Source of the DNA: Arcobacter sp.
Lineage (GTDB): Bacteria > Campylobacterota > Campylobacteria > Campylobacterales > Arcobacteraceae
Assembly (NCBI GenBank): GCA_016744485.1
Contig: JADGEG010000020.1
Coordinates: 1 to 16,528 of the forward strand
Reading direction: 5' to 3'
Length of the DNA: 16,528 nucleotides
The notes beneath the pieces are model-generated. The model was given only the letters and a program-made list of their open reading frames with translations, was not told where the DNA came from and ran no database searches. Shown here in pieces: positions 1 to 7,985 of the stretch (position 1 is its first letter; each line of letters begins with the position of its first letter). The position numbers and the translations under genes were made by a program.

Positions 1-825
1 GCTTTAATAGTGGGACCTTGTGTAGCTCCTCCACTCGCTGGTGCTTTAATTTATATAGGTCAGACAGGTGATGCACTATTAGGTGGCTTAGCTCTTTTTA
101 CTCTTAGCCTTGGTATGGGTGTTCCTTTATTACTTATTGGTATTGGTGCTGGAAAATATATGCCAAGTGCGGGAGAATGGATGAATAATATTTCAAAAAT
201 CTTTGGAATATTTATGTTAGCAATTGCTATATGGATGATAGAAAGAGTAATTGACCCCAATTTAAGTATGTATTTGTGGTCATTTTTATTAATAGCTAGT
301 GCTTTACATTTAAATAGTTTTAAGCATATTATTATTAAGTTATTATCAATTTTAATTTTAATATATGGAATTATAAGTTTTATAGGAGCTATTAGTTTAG
401 CTTCTAATATTTTTAATCCTTTGGAGCATTTTATAAAAAGTGAGCAAGGAACTTCTTTTAAATCAAATACTTTAATATGGACAAAAATTAAAAATATAAA
501 AGAATTAGATTTGGCTATACAAAACTCTTCAAAACCTATTATGCTTGATTTTTATGCAAGTTGGTGTGTTTCTTGTAAAGAATTAGATTTAATTACATTT
601 AAAGATAAGGAAGTAATCAATAAATTATCGCAATTTACACTTTTAAAAGTTGATGTAAGTGAGAATAATGCACAAGATAAAGCATTACAAAAAAAGTTTA
701 ATATTGTGGGGCCTCCTGCTCTAATATTTTGGGATACCAATAATAAAGAAATAAACCAAGCTAGAATTATAGGTTATAAAAATCCTAAAGATTTTTTAGC
801 TATAGTTAATAAATATTTTAAATAA
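1..825 (+). CDS. dsbD: Thiol:disulfide interchange protein DsbD, C-terminal part (5' end outside window)
   Basis: DsbD passes electrons from cytoplasmic thioredoxin across the inner membrane to periplasmic thiol proteins. The reading frame is open from base 1, and the GTG at 10 is an internal Val, so the gene starts outside the window. The visible 274 residues begin in the membrane domain at GPCVAPPLAG, which holds the second redox-active membrane cysteine (fragment residue 7). Several hydrophobic segments follow to about residue 135. After a linker comes a periplasmic thioredoxin-like domain with the active site WCVSCK (cysteines at fragment residues 189 and 192) and a cis-Pro-type loop (VGPPAL). 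The protein ends normally with TAA. The convergent cobalamin operon ends 46 bases downstream. The family call is firm; the N-terminal domain cannot be judged. Confidence 0.93.
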   Translation, partial: ALIVGPCVAPPLAGALIYIGQTGDALLGGLALFTLSLGMGVPLLLIGIGAGKYMPSAGEWMNNISKIFGIFMLAIAIWMIERVIDPNLSMYLWSFLLIASALHLNSFKHIIIKLLSILILIYGIISFIGAISLASNIFNPLEHFIKSEQGTSFKSNTLIWTKIKNIKELDLAIQNSSKPIMLDFYASWCVSCKELDLITFKDKEVINKLSQFTLLKVDVSENNAQDKALQKKFNIVGPPALIFWDTNNKEINQARIIGYKNPKDFLAIVNKYFK

Positions 826-831
826 TGTAAA

Positions 832-855
832 ATGTATTAGAAAGTATAAATACAT
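832..855. terminator. Weak inverted repeat between convergent genes, possible bidirectional terminator
   Basis: ATGTATT (832-838) and AATACAT (849-855) are perfect 7-base arms around a 10-base loop. They lie in the short gap between the dsbD stop and the convergent cbiET stop. The stem is AT-rich and has no clean T-tract, so a terminator role is inferred mainly from position. Confidence 0.3.
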
Positions 856-871
856 AAATGAAGTAAATGAT

Positions 872-2035
872 TTATACCTTATATATCTTTATTTGAAACA
901 ATTGTCTTTCAGGTTCTACTAAATCAAGCTTACCTTTATATGTAGTAAGTGAGATACTATGTGTATCATAAGTTATTTTTGCCTCATTTAAGATATTTAT
1001 CATTTGTGATAAATGTTTTAAAGTAATAGCATTTATAAGCATAATTCCATTTTCATCTAATCTTTCATATAAATATGGAAGTTTTTGTATTACTTTCTCG
1101 CCACCACCTCCTACAAAAATTCTTTGTGGATTTTCTTCTAAGTTTATAAATATTTCTTGTGCTTCACCCATATGCAAAGTACAATCACTTACATGATGAT
1201 TTTTTAGATTTGCTTTTATGAATTCGGCTCTTGTTTCATTTTTCTCAAAAAATATTGTTTTTACCTTATATCTTTTAAATGCTTCAATTCCACACGAACC
1301 ACTCCCCGCTCCTATGTCCCATAAAAGCTGATTTGCTTCTAAATCAAGATTTTGTAAGGTTAAGTGTCTTTTGTATTTTTTTGTTATCATCCCTCGCTCC
1401 GTTTGAAACTCTAAATCATCACATACATTTTTTTTATGCTCAAAATTTCTTTTTATAAGCAAACAATACGGTTTTGTAATATCAAATTTAGAATTTGGAA
1501 AATCAAAAATATCAATTTCTTCTATAAGCTCATCTTCATAGCCTAGTTTATAAGCAAGAGTAACACTTATATCTTCTTTTTTAAAAAAAACAAGAGCTTC
1601 ATTTAATCTCTTTATTGAGTGTTTATCACAGACTAAAAATGTATATCTTTTTCTTAAAAACTCTTCTAAGTCTATTTTTGTTTTTCCATGTAAGGAAACT
1701 ACACCTACATCACACTCACTTATAAAAATTCTCTCCAAAAGGTATGATTTACACGAACGGTTATTTATAAATCTTATATATTCTTTTGGAATATGTTTTG
1801 CTATTATTGTAGCACTTGAGTAAAACAATGGAGAGCCAGTTACTATATATAAAATATTTTGTAATTTATAATTATCTTGTATATATTCTTTTGCTTCTTT
1901 AAAGCTAAGTTTTAAAATATTTTTTGCATTTTCTTTGAAATTTTTATCACATATTATAATCTCAAATGTTGACATATCTAATCTAACATTTGAAAAACTA
2001 TACTCACCCATACCATTACCTGCTATTGTTACCAT
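872..2035 (-). CDS. cbiET: Fused cobalt-precorrin-7 C5-methyltransferase / cobalt-precorrin-6B C15-methyltransferase (decarboxylating)
   Basis: This fusion of CbiE and CbiT, equivalent to CobL, methylates C5 and C15 of the corrin ring and removes the carboxyl group from the C12 acetate. Residues 1 to about 200 form the CbiE tetrapyrrole methylase, opening with VTIAGNGMG and containing the family's TGSPLFYSS stretch. Residues from about 205 form CbiT, with the SAM-binding motif LLWDIGAGSGSCGIEAF (about 237-253). At 387 residues it is close to the usual CobL size. ATG at 2035 is preceded by GAGG at good spacing. It overlaps the end of cbiD by 7 bases and is the last gene of the minus-strand operon. 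Confidence 0.93.
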   Translation of the reverse strand: MVTIAGNGMGEYSFSNVRLDMSTFEIIICDKNFKENAKNILKLSFKEAKEYIQDNYKLQNILYIVTGSPLFYSSATIIAKHIPKEYIRFINNRSCKSYLLERIFISECDVGVVSLHGKTKIDLEEFLRKRYTFLVCDKHSIKRLNEALVFFKKEDISVTLAYKLGYEDELIEEIDIFDFPNSKFDITKPYCLLIKRNFEHKKNVCDDLEFQTERGMITKKYKRHLTLQNLDLEANQLLWDIGAGSGSCGIEAFKRYKVKTIFFEKNETRAEFIKANLKNHHVSDCTLHMGEAQEIFINLEENPQRIFVGGGGEKVIQKLPYLYERLDENGIMLINAITLKHLSQMINILNEAKITYDTHSISLTTYKGKLDLVEPERQLFQIKIYKV

Positions 2036-3066
2036 CCTAATACCTCATCTTGTTCTAAGATTATGGCTTTTACATCTAAAGTAGGAAACCATATTTTTAT
2101 TTGTTCATTTGCTTTTTTTGCTATTAGTGTATATAAATCATTAGCTAAATTTAACTCTTCTAATTCTTGCGAAATACCTTTAACTGTTTTAGTAGAGTTA
2201 ATATCAACTGTGTAATTTAGTTTATCATAAATATCTTTTCTTAATTTTACAAAATCAATTGTTCCAAATCTATTGTGAGTATTTTTAAAACCTTGATAAA
2301 CCTTCGTCATTTTTCCAATACCACAAAGAAAAATTACTTTTTTAATCTTAAGAGTATTTGCTATTTGCATAGACTCATAAACGAAATTTGCGACTTCAAC
2401 TATTTGTGCTTCTTCAAATCTTTCTTTTGCTTTACTTAAAGATGAATTACCCAAGGTAAATACTAATGTTTCGTAATTATTTTGTGCTATAAATTGTATT
2501 TCTGTTTCAACAGAATCAATATAAGCAGAACTTGATACAGGTTTTACTATTCCTTTTGTACCTAAGATAGAAATTCCACCTATAACTCCTACTTTAGCAT
2601 TTGCTGTGCTTTTTGCTATTTCTTCCCCATTTGTAACACAAACTGTACAAAATATTTTGATATTTTTATGTTTTTTGATTTTGTTATAAAATATATCTTT
2701 CATAGTATCTAATGGCACTGGATTAATAGCAGGTAAATTTGGTTTTATTTTTAAACCTTTTTTTGTAACAACACCCACCCCAATACCTGCATAAAGTTCC
2801 AAAGAATTTGATTCATATATAAATTCTTGTGCATTATGAAAACAAGGGTTTATATCTAATGTATTTTTGGCTTTACTTAAAAAAACAATAATTTCACAGC
2901 CTTTTGTAACATCTAAATCATCATTATCAACCTTGATAGTTTTTGTAAATACATCTTCTTTTGTTACTAAAAAAGCTTCTAAAGCTTTACTAAATGCACT
3001 ACAAGTATGCACTCCTGTTGTATATCCACTTTTTAAAATTTTGTTTTTGGTTTTTTGCTTTGCCAT
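2029..3066 (-). CDS. cbiD: Cobalt-precorrin-5B C1-methyltransferase
   Basis: CbiD methylates C1 of the ring after loss of the two-carbon fragment and is a marker of the anaerobic (early cobalt insertion) pathway. The N-terminus carries the family signature KSGYTTGVHTCSA (about residues 12-24), and the central GGISILGTKGIVKP stretch is typical. At 345 residues it is of normal length. The ATG overlaps the TAA of the ferredoxin gene by one base (TAATG), and no clear ribosome binding site precedes it, which points to translational coupling. Its 3' end overlaps cbiET. Confidence 0.94.
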   Translation of the reverse strand: MAKQKTKNKILKSGYTTGVHTCSAFSKALEAFLVTKEDVFTKTIKVDNDDLDVTKGCEIIVFLSKAKNTLDINPCFHNAQEFIYESNSLELYAGIGVGVVTKKGLKIKPNLPAINPVPLDTMKDIFYNKIKKHKNIKIFCTVCVTNGEEIAKSTANAKVGVIGGISILGTKGIVKPVSSSAYIDSVETEIQFIAQNNYETLVFTLGNSSLSKAKERFEEAQIVEVANFVYESMQIANTLKIKKVIFLCGIGKMTKVYQGFKNTHNRFGTIDFVKLRKDIYDKLNYTVDINSTKTVKGISQELEELNLANDLYTLIAKKANEQIKIWFPTLDVKAIILEQDEVLGW

Positions 3067-3539
3067 TATTTATAAAAAGATGGCTCACTCATTGGAATTT
3101 GTTTAAAGTTTGTTTCATTTATATCTTTATTACTTGAAAGATTAGTAAATAATTCAATCCATTGCTCTTTGTTATACTTATGAATATTTTTTATCCAAAC
3201 ATTATTGTTAGGTTCATATCCATTTGCTTTAGTATTTTCATAAATATTTGCAACACTTCTAAATCTACATGCACCAAAACACCCTGTTCTTGATATCTTT
3301 ATGCGTTGTTCACCTTTTGCTAAATTAATATTTTTTAAAATATTTCTTAAATCTCCTGCTAAGTGTTCATTTTTATGAGCCTTTGAACATCGCTCATCAT
3401 TGCAAATAAATATTTGTGTTTTAAAGTGCATGATAGGTTTAGTTGATACTAGTTTTTTAGGTTTACATGCAAAACCTGAGACTACTTCTGAACCCATTAG
3501 ATTAAATGTTTTATTTTCCATTATATTTTTGTGTTCCAT
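3066..3539 (-). CDS. Thioredoxin-like [2Fe-2S] ferredoxin in the cobalamin operon
   Basis: This 157-residue soluble protein has the thioredoxin-like [2Fe-2S] ferredoxin pattern: C46-x4-C51 (ICNDERCSKAHK) and C87-x3-C91 (RTGCFGACRFR) as likely cluster ligands. The loop before NNNVWIKNI suits the end of that fold. An N-terminal extension of about 40 residues has an extra Cys25. ATG at 3539 is supported by AAAGGA five bases upstream; this start overlaps cbiC by 29 bases. Its place between cbiC and cbiD points to an electron-transfer role in corrin synthesis, perhaps redox chemistry of the ring or the cobalt. That role is inferred from context. It resembles the idea of CbiW, but I cannot claim orthology. 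Confidence 0.85.
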   Translation of the reverse strand: MEHKNIMENKTFNLMGSEVVSGFACKPKKLVSTKPIMHFKTQIFICNDERCSKAHKNEHLAGDLRNILKNINLAKGEQRIKISRTGCFGACRFRSVANIYENTKANGYEPNNNVWIKNIHKYNKEQWIELFTNLSSNKDINETNFKQIPMSEPSFYK

Positions 3540-4221
3540 CGTAATCCTTTATTAGTTTAAAAATTGCATGTAAGGTTGCCACTGTCATAGTAGAGCTTCC
3601 AAATCTTCCTTGCATAATAATACCAGCCACATCAAAAAAATCACAAAATTTTCTACCATAAGCTTTTGATTCAACAACATTTACAAAACCAACAGGAAAT
3701 AAAAGCAAGGCAACATTTTTTAAATCTACTTTTTCTTTTATTAAAGTATTAATTGCAGCATATATATATGTAGGTGCATTACCACAAGCTAAAACCATAG
3801 GTTCATTTTTGTGTTTTTTAATAGCTTGAACAACAGCTGCATATGATCTTGTAGTTTTATTATTTTTAGCATCTTCGTAAGTAAAAGGCTCATTTATATA
3901 ACAAACAACTTCATTTTGATATGTGTCTAAATAAAACTGGCTAAGACCTACTTTTATCATATTTACATCAACTATGATTTTAGCTTTGCTTAAAAGTAAG
4001 TTTTTTACTTTATTTATAGCATCGTTTGAGAAATAAATATTATTTAATACCTCATCAAAACAAGTACTTGTATGAATTAGTCTTGAAATAACTTCAACTT
4101 GATCAGGTGTAAAGTTTTTTACTTTAGGGAAGTTTTGTATTTCTTGCTCTATCATTTCAAATGATTTTACTGATATATCAGCCCCTATATTAATAGGTGG
4201 TTCTTCTAGTTTAAATTCCAA
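3511..4221 (-). CDS. cbiC: Cobalt-precorrin-8 (precorrin-8X) methylmutase
   Basis: CbiC/CobH moves the methyl group from C11 to C12, giving (cobalt) hydrogenobyrinate. The sequence has the region of the catalytic histidine, SRLIHTS (His50), the substrate-contact stretch VDVNMIKVGLS, the ACGNAPTYIYAA motif and PVGFVNVVESK, all in family order. At 236 residues it is slightly longer than typical. The start is TTG at 4221, preceded by AAAGGA and a five-base spacer; no better ATG is nearby. It overlaps cbiA by 11 bases and the ferredoxin gene by 29. The usual GRxGGS near the end reads GRFGSST. Confidence 0.92.
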   Translation of the reverse strand: MEFKLEEPPINIGADISVKSFEMIEQEIQNFPKVKNFTPDQVEVISRLIHTSTCFDEVLNNIYFSNDAINKVKNLLLSKAKIIVDVNMIKVGLSQFYLDTYQNEVVCYINEPFTYEDAKNNKTTRSYAAVVQAIKKHKNEPMVLACGNAPTYIYAAINTLIKEKVDLKNVALLLFPVGFVNVVESKAYGRKFCDFFDVAGIIMQGRFGSSTMTVATLHAIFKLIKDYDGTQKYNGK

Positions 4222-5521
4222 AATAATCCTTTAAAATATGTATATGATTTCTAAACATTATATGTAAATATGTTCCATAAACTTTATCTTTTTTCCAAGC
4301 ACCTATTTCACCCTTTGTTGATGCTTGTTTACTTAAAACATCACAAAGATATTGTTCTTCTTTATCTTCTTGATTTTTTTTGCTATCAAGAGCATAAGTA
4401 TGATGAAAAGCATGACCTTTTAGTCCATTAGAAGAGTAATAATATCCTAATCTACTTCGTTTATCTTGAATTGCAAAATCTACATCTAAAATACTAGTCA
4501 TACTTTTATCATCTACTTTATTACCTAAATATAATAATCCAGCACATTCAGCATAAATATGTTTTGTTTTTGAGTGAAGTTTTAATGAAGCTTCAAAATT
4601 TGGTGCATTTTGAAGTCTGGCATAAGCTTCTTTTGTTTCAACATAACCTCCACAAATATATACAAAATCACTATCTTTACTTATTTCTTCATCCTTACAA
4701 GAGTCTATAAATTCAACTTTTTGAAAAATTTCTTTTAAAAACACTATATTATCATGATATATAAAAGAAAAATTTTCATCTTTTACAATAGATACTTTTT
4801 TATTAGTTTTGTTTAAAACACTAAAAGGATACACACTTGTTTGTCTTATCTTATCATTATAATTAGTCTCATAAAAAGAAACTTTTTCTAAAGCTTCTAA
4901 ATCTATATGTTCTAAAACTTCTTTAGATAAGTCTTCTAGTATTTCTTTGTTTGCTTCTATTAAATCAAGTCCTAAATATGTATTTTTTAATGTTTTTAAA
5001 TCTTTTTTAATCCAACCTAAAACAACAACATCATCAAAATCTTCTAAAATTTGTTTTTTAATTAAATCATAATGCATAGAAGATGAAAGTTTATTTAAGA
5101 TGATTGCTTTTATAGTATTATGCTTAGTATATGTTTTAAGACCTTTTAAAACTGCACTTATAGTTATATAAGAACCAGCTCCACTAAGAAGTAAAACACT
5201 AGGAATATTTAAAAGTTTACTAACATCATAAGCACTACATCCTTTATCTTTTCCATCATAAAAACCCATAACTCCTTCAAGTATATTCATATCTTTATTT
5301 GAATATTTTTGATATATCCATTTAACTTGTTCTTCATTCATCAAAAAAGTGTCTAAATTAATAGAAGCTTTGTTACAAATACTTTCGTGAAACTGTGGAT
5401 CTATATAATCAGGCCCAATTTTATAGGCTCTTACACTTTGTTTAAAATGATACAACAAAGCTGTTGTAAGTACTGTTTTACCTTCATTTGAGGCAATAGC
5501 AGATATACATAATGCATTCAT
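4211..5521 (-). CDS. cbiA: Cobyrinate a,c-diamide synthase
   Basis: CbiA uses ATP and glutamine to amidate the a and c side chains of cobyrinate. The N-terminal half is a P-loop synthetase domain (SAIASNEGKT close to the N-terminus, then YKIGPDYIDP and EGVMGFYDG). The C-terminal half is a class I glutamine amidotransferase-like domain with the nucleophile in IYAECAGLLYL (Cys326 from the chosen start) and the histidine in GTYLH (His420). The family's usual ECGG is ECAG here. ATG at 5521 is chosen because an AAGAG-type ribosome binding site sits before it. An in-frame ATG at 5566 would add 15 residues but has no such site. First gene of the minus-strand operon; 436 residues. Confidence 0.93.
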   Translation of the reverse strand: MNALCISAIASNEGKTVLTTALLYHFKQSVRAYKIGPDYIDPQFHESICNKASINLDTFLMNEEQVKWIYQKYSNKDMNILEGVMGFYDGKDKGCSAYDVSKLLNIPSVLLLSGAGSYITISAVLKGLKTYTKHNTIKAIILNKLSSSMHYDLIKKQILEDFDDVVVLGWIKKDLKTLKNTYLGLDLIEANKEILEDLSKEVLEHIDLEALEKVSFYETNYNDKIRQTSVYPFSVLNKTNKKVSIVKDENFSFIYHDNIVFLKEIFQKVEFIDSCKDEEISKDSDFVYICGGYVETKEAYARLQNAPNFEASLKLHSKTKHIYAECAGLLYLGNKVDDKSMTSILDVDFAIQDKRSRLGYYYSSNGLKGHAFHHTYALDSKKNQEDKEEQYLCDVLSKQASTKGEIGAWKKDKVYGTYLHIMFRNHIHILKDYFGI

Positions 5522-5540
5522 ATTTACTCTTTCTTTAGTT

Positions 5541-5563
5541 TTTATTTTATTTTTAGCTATAAT
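5541..5563 (+). promoter_or_regulatory. Candidate sigma-70 promoter for the plus-strand cbiMKL operon
   Basis: A T-rich tract with Campylobacter-like periodicity is followed by a perfect TATAAT at 5558-5563. Transcription would start near 5570. This would give cbiM a leader of about 200 bases, or start at the ATG of the small ORF at 5570. I saw no cobalamin riboswitch pattern in that leader. Confidence 0.45.
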
Positions 5564-5567
5564 CATA
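5562..5567 (-). promoter_or_regulatory. Candidate -10 box of the minus-strand cbiA operon, overlapping the divergent promoter
   Basis: Read on the minus strand, TATGAT lies at 5567-5562 behind a TTTTT run. It would place the transcript start near 5555, about 35 bases before the cbiA ATG. It overlaps the plus-strand TATAAT by two bases, so the two polymerases could not bind together. This is a consensus match only. Confidence 0.35.
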
Positions 5568-5569
5568 CT

Positions 5570-5740
5570 ATGAAAAATCTTAGAGGTTATAAAAAATCAT
5601 ATTTTAAATTAGCCGTTATTGCTATGTATTCAACAATATGTGATTTATCAAAGATTGAAATAAACATGACTTACCATAAAGTTGCTCATGAAAATAAGAG
5701 ACATACGATAGATCCTCCTATAAAATTACTCTTACATTAA
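5570..5740 (+). CDS. Small ORF of 56 residues before cbiM, function unknown
   Basis: An ATG at 5570 opens a 56-residue frame (MKNLRGYKKSYFKLAV to PPIKLLLH) ending in TAA at 5738-5740. The product would be basic (Lys, Arg and His rich), with a short apolar stretch near residues 13-24 and one Cys. It does not look like CbiN, which has two membrane segments. There is no ribosome binding site before the ATG, and the predicted transcript start falls almost on it, so it would be read as a leaderless message if at all. It may be an uncoding leader of cbiM. I do not recognise it. Confidence 0.3.
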   Translation: MKNLRGYKKSYFKLAVIAMYSTICDLSKIEINMTYHKVAHENKRHTIDPPIKLLLH

Positions 5741-5773
5741 AAAGAATTAAATTTTATATAAAAGGATATAATT

Positions 5774-6454
5774 ATGCATATAGAAGCAGGTATTGTTCAA
5801 GGTGCAAAGATGATTTTAAGTTATGGAACTGCTGCAGTTTCATTTGGTATTGCAGGAAAACTAGCAATAAATAGTATAAAACAATCAGGTCTTTTACCAA
5901 TAGGGCTAAAAACTATTTTAAGTTCAGTATTAGTACTGATATTTTTTGAAGTATTTCCTCATCATCAAATAGGAGTTTCGGAAGTTCATCTGATTTTAGG
6001 TTCAACTTTATTTTTAATTTTTGGTGCAAGTGCTGCTGCTTTTGGTTTAGCTCTTGGTTTATTAATTCAAGGTATATTTTTCGCACAATTTGACTTGCCT
6101 CAGTATGCTATGAATGTAACAACTTTACTTATGCCTTTATTTGCTATGTCTTATTTAGCTAAGAAAATCATTCCTTCAAGTATTGCTTATAAAGATATAA
6201 AGTACAAAGATACTTTAAAACTAAGCCTTGTGTATCAAGGTGGAATAGTAACTTGGGTTGCATTTTGGGCTTTATATGGACAAGGATTTGGTGCAGAAAA
6301 TTTAGCTTCAGTCTTTACTTTTGGAACTGCTTATATGAGTGTAGTTTTATTAGAACCGCTTATTGATATAGCTATTTTAGCAATTGCTAAATCATACTCA
6401 TCTTTAAATAATTCTTTTGTATTTACAAATAGATTATATAATACAGATAAGTAA
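5774..6454 (+). CDS. cbiM: CbiM-like cobalt permease (energy-coupling factor transporter S component family)
   Basis: CbiM is the membrane component that binds and moves cobalt. The N-terminus MHIEAG matches the family's invariant Met-His start, whose amino group and His2 chelate the metal. A second conserved histidine lies in VHLILGSTLFLIFGA, matching the family's GHLLGG region. The 226 residues are mostly hydrophobic, with about six membrane segments. AAAGGA sits seven bases before the ATG. It is followed nine bases later by cbiK, which supports cobalt as substrate. CbiN, CbiQ and CbiO, which normally complete the transporter, are not in the window. It could carry nickel instead, but the neighbours argue for cobalt. 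Confidence 0.82.
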   Translation: MHIEAGIVQGAKMILSYGTAAVSFGIAGKLAINSIKQSGLLPIGLKTILSSVLVLIFFEVFPHHQIGVSEVHLILGSTLFLIFGASAAAFGLALGLLIQGIFFAQFDLPQYAMNVTTLLMPLFAMSYLAKKIIPSSIAYKDIKYKDTLKLSLVYQGGIVTWVAFWALYGQGFGAENLASVFTFGTAYMSVVLLEPLIDIAILAIAKSYSSLNNSFVFTNRLYNTDK

Positions 6455-6463
6455 TATTTACAA

Positions 6464-7315
6464 ATGAAAAGATATAGACATTACGACAAGACAAGAGCTA
6501 TAGTTCTTTCTTGTTTTGGTTCAGTAATAGAGCAAGAAAAATACCTAGATTTAAAAGTTTTAATAGAAAAAGAATTTCAAGATTGTGATGTATTTTTAGC
6601 ATTTTCTTCAAGAATGGTTTTAAAGTATTTGCAAAAACAAAAACAAGAGTTCAAAAACTTAGCTCAAGTTTTAGCCGATGTTGATATGTTAGGTTATAAG
6701 CATATAATCGTATCTTCTATTAATATTTTTCCAACAGATGAGCATGAGTATTTAAAAAAAATCGTAAATGGTTTTAATAGTTTTTCATATGCAAATATAA
6801 ATTATACAAATGCAATACTGACAAAAACAAAAGATACAACAGATTTTTTTAAAGATTTAAATACCCAAGTTTCAAAAAACTTGTTAGAAAAAACTTGTGC
6901 AAACTTGTATATCATTCATGGAACTCCTAAACTTGATACTGCTGGAATTGACTCCATTTCTTATGCAAGTGAGTTTTTAAAAGCACTTGATGACACAAAC
7001 TATACTTGCTCACTTGAAGGTACTTTTCCTTATTATGCTATAAAAGATGCACTAAAAACTAAAATGCAAAACGATGGAATAAAAAATGTTCAGATTATTC
7101 CTTTACTTTTAGTAAGTGGAAATCATTATCTAAAAGATATGTTTGAAATCAAAGAAGATTTAAGTCATACTTTTAAAAGTAGTATTACAAAAAGTCTAAG
7201 TAAAAATAAAGAGTTTAACTTAATAGAACTTCCTAAAATTAAAGAAATAATAATTACAAATATAAAAGAGGCTTTTATAATGTCTGGTATTAGTTTTAAC
7301 AAAAGTACTTTTTAA
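6464..7315 (+). CDS. cbiK: Sirohydrochlorin cobaltochelatase, CbiK type
   Basis: CbiK inserts Co(II) into sirohydrochlorin without ATP, the committed step of the anaerobic pathway. The 283 residues follow the long, two-lobed CbiK plan rather than the short CbiX form: an opening AIVLSCFGS, the acidic TDEHEY (Glu93/Glu95), His152 in IIHGTP and His221 in SGNHYLKDM. These correspond to the metal-site glutamate and two histidines known in Salmonella CbiK. There is no obvious signal peptide, so it acts in the cytoplasm. No strong ribosome binding site precedes the ATG; translation may be coupled to cbiM. It overlaps cbiL by one base (TAATG). Confidence 0.9.
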   Translation: MKRYRHYDKTRAIVLSCFGSVIEQEKYLDLKVLIEKEFQDCDVFLAFSSRMVLKYLQKQKQEFKNLAQVLADVDMLGYKHIIVSSINIFPTDEHEYLKKIVNGFNSFSYANINYTNAILTKTKDTTDFFKDLNTQVSKNLLEKTCANLYIIHGTPKLDTAGIDSISYASEFLKALDDTNYTCSLEGTFPYYAIKDALKTKMQNDGIKNVQIIPLLLVSGNHYLKDMFEIKEDLSHTFKSSITKSLSKNKEFNLIELPKIKEIIITNIKEAFIMSGISFNKSTF

Positions 7316-7971
7316 TGAAATTATATATGGTATCCCTTGGACCTGGTGATTATGAGCTAATCACAATAAAAGCACTAAAGGCTTTAAAAAAATGCGATGC
7401 TATTTGTGTACCTACTAAAAGCAAAGGAAGCTTTGATAAATCAATTACATATAAGATAATCACAAAACTTATGAGTGAATTCTCTTTTAAAAAAGAAATT
7501 ATTCCTATGTATACACCTATGAAGTTTTTAGATGAAGACTGGCAAAAACAAGTAAATATAATCGTAGATGCGTTTAAAACACATAAAACATTAGCTTTTG
7601 TTACATTGGGTGATTGTTCTGTTTATAGTACAGTTTATTATTTACTGGAAAAATTTGAAGTGCAGTATAAAGATATTTATGAAAACTGTGAAGTAATCGC
7701 TGGGGTTACGTCTTTCTCGCAAGCATCTGCAAAAGTAAAAAAAGCCTTATGTAAAGGTGATGAAGCTTTTAAAATAAGTCCTTTGCTAGGGAAAGTTGTA
7801 CCTTGCACTACTGTTTATATGCGACCAAAAATAGGAATGAATACATCTAGTATTATGCAAAAAGGAAATATATATACCTTTGAAAATTTAAATTTAGAGA
7901 ATGAAAATATTTCTTCGTATAAAAAAGAAGAGGTTAAAAAATATATGACATTGTTTATTGATTTTATTTAA
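7315..7971 (+). CDS. cbiL: Cobalt-factor II (precorrin-2) C20-methyltransferase
   Basis: CbiL/CobI adds the C20 methyl group from SAM just after cobalt insertion. The N-terminal VSLGPGD (residues 6-12) is the tetrapyrrole methylase SAM loop. VTLGDCSVYSTVYYLLE in the middle and VIAGVTSFSQASA match the family's second and third motifs. At 218 residues it is a little shorter than many homologues. Start and stop overlap with cbiK shows translational coupling, and the order permease, chelatase, C20-methylase follows the order of use. Only 14 bases separate its stop from the next open frame, and no terminator is visible there. Confidence 0.92.
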   Translation: MKLYMVSLGPGDYELITIKALKALKKCDAICVPTKSKGSFDKSITYKIITKLMSEFSFKKEIIPMYTPMKFLDEDWQKQVNIIVDAFKTHKTLAFVTLGDCSVYSTVYYLLEKFEVQYKDIYENCEVIAGVTSFSQASAKVKKALCKGDEAFKISPLLGKVVPCTTVYMRPKIGMNTSSIMQKGNIYTFENLNLENENISSYKKEEVKKYMTLFIDFI

Positions 7972-7985
7972 AAGGACTTAGTATT

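Noticed and set aside
2867..3106. Plus-strand frame of 79 codons across the start of cbiD
   Set aside because: It is antisense to the well-supported cbiD signature region and the ferredoxin end, has no family resemblance, and is a shadow of those genes.
3570..3590. GCCACTG on the plus strand, as in cobalamin riboswitches
   Set aside because: It lies inside the cbiC coding sequence on the opposite strand, and the other conserved riboswitch blocks are absent.
5522..5566. Upstream ATG start of cbiA at 5566
   Set aside because: It has no ribosome binding site and adds 15 polar residues before the P-loop domain, whereas the ATG at 5521 has a well-spaced AAGAG.
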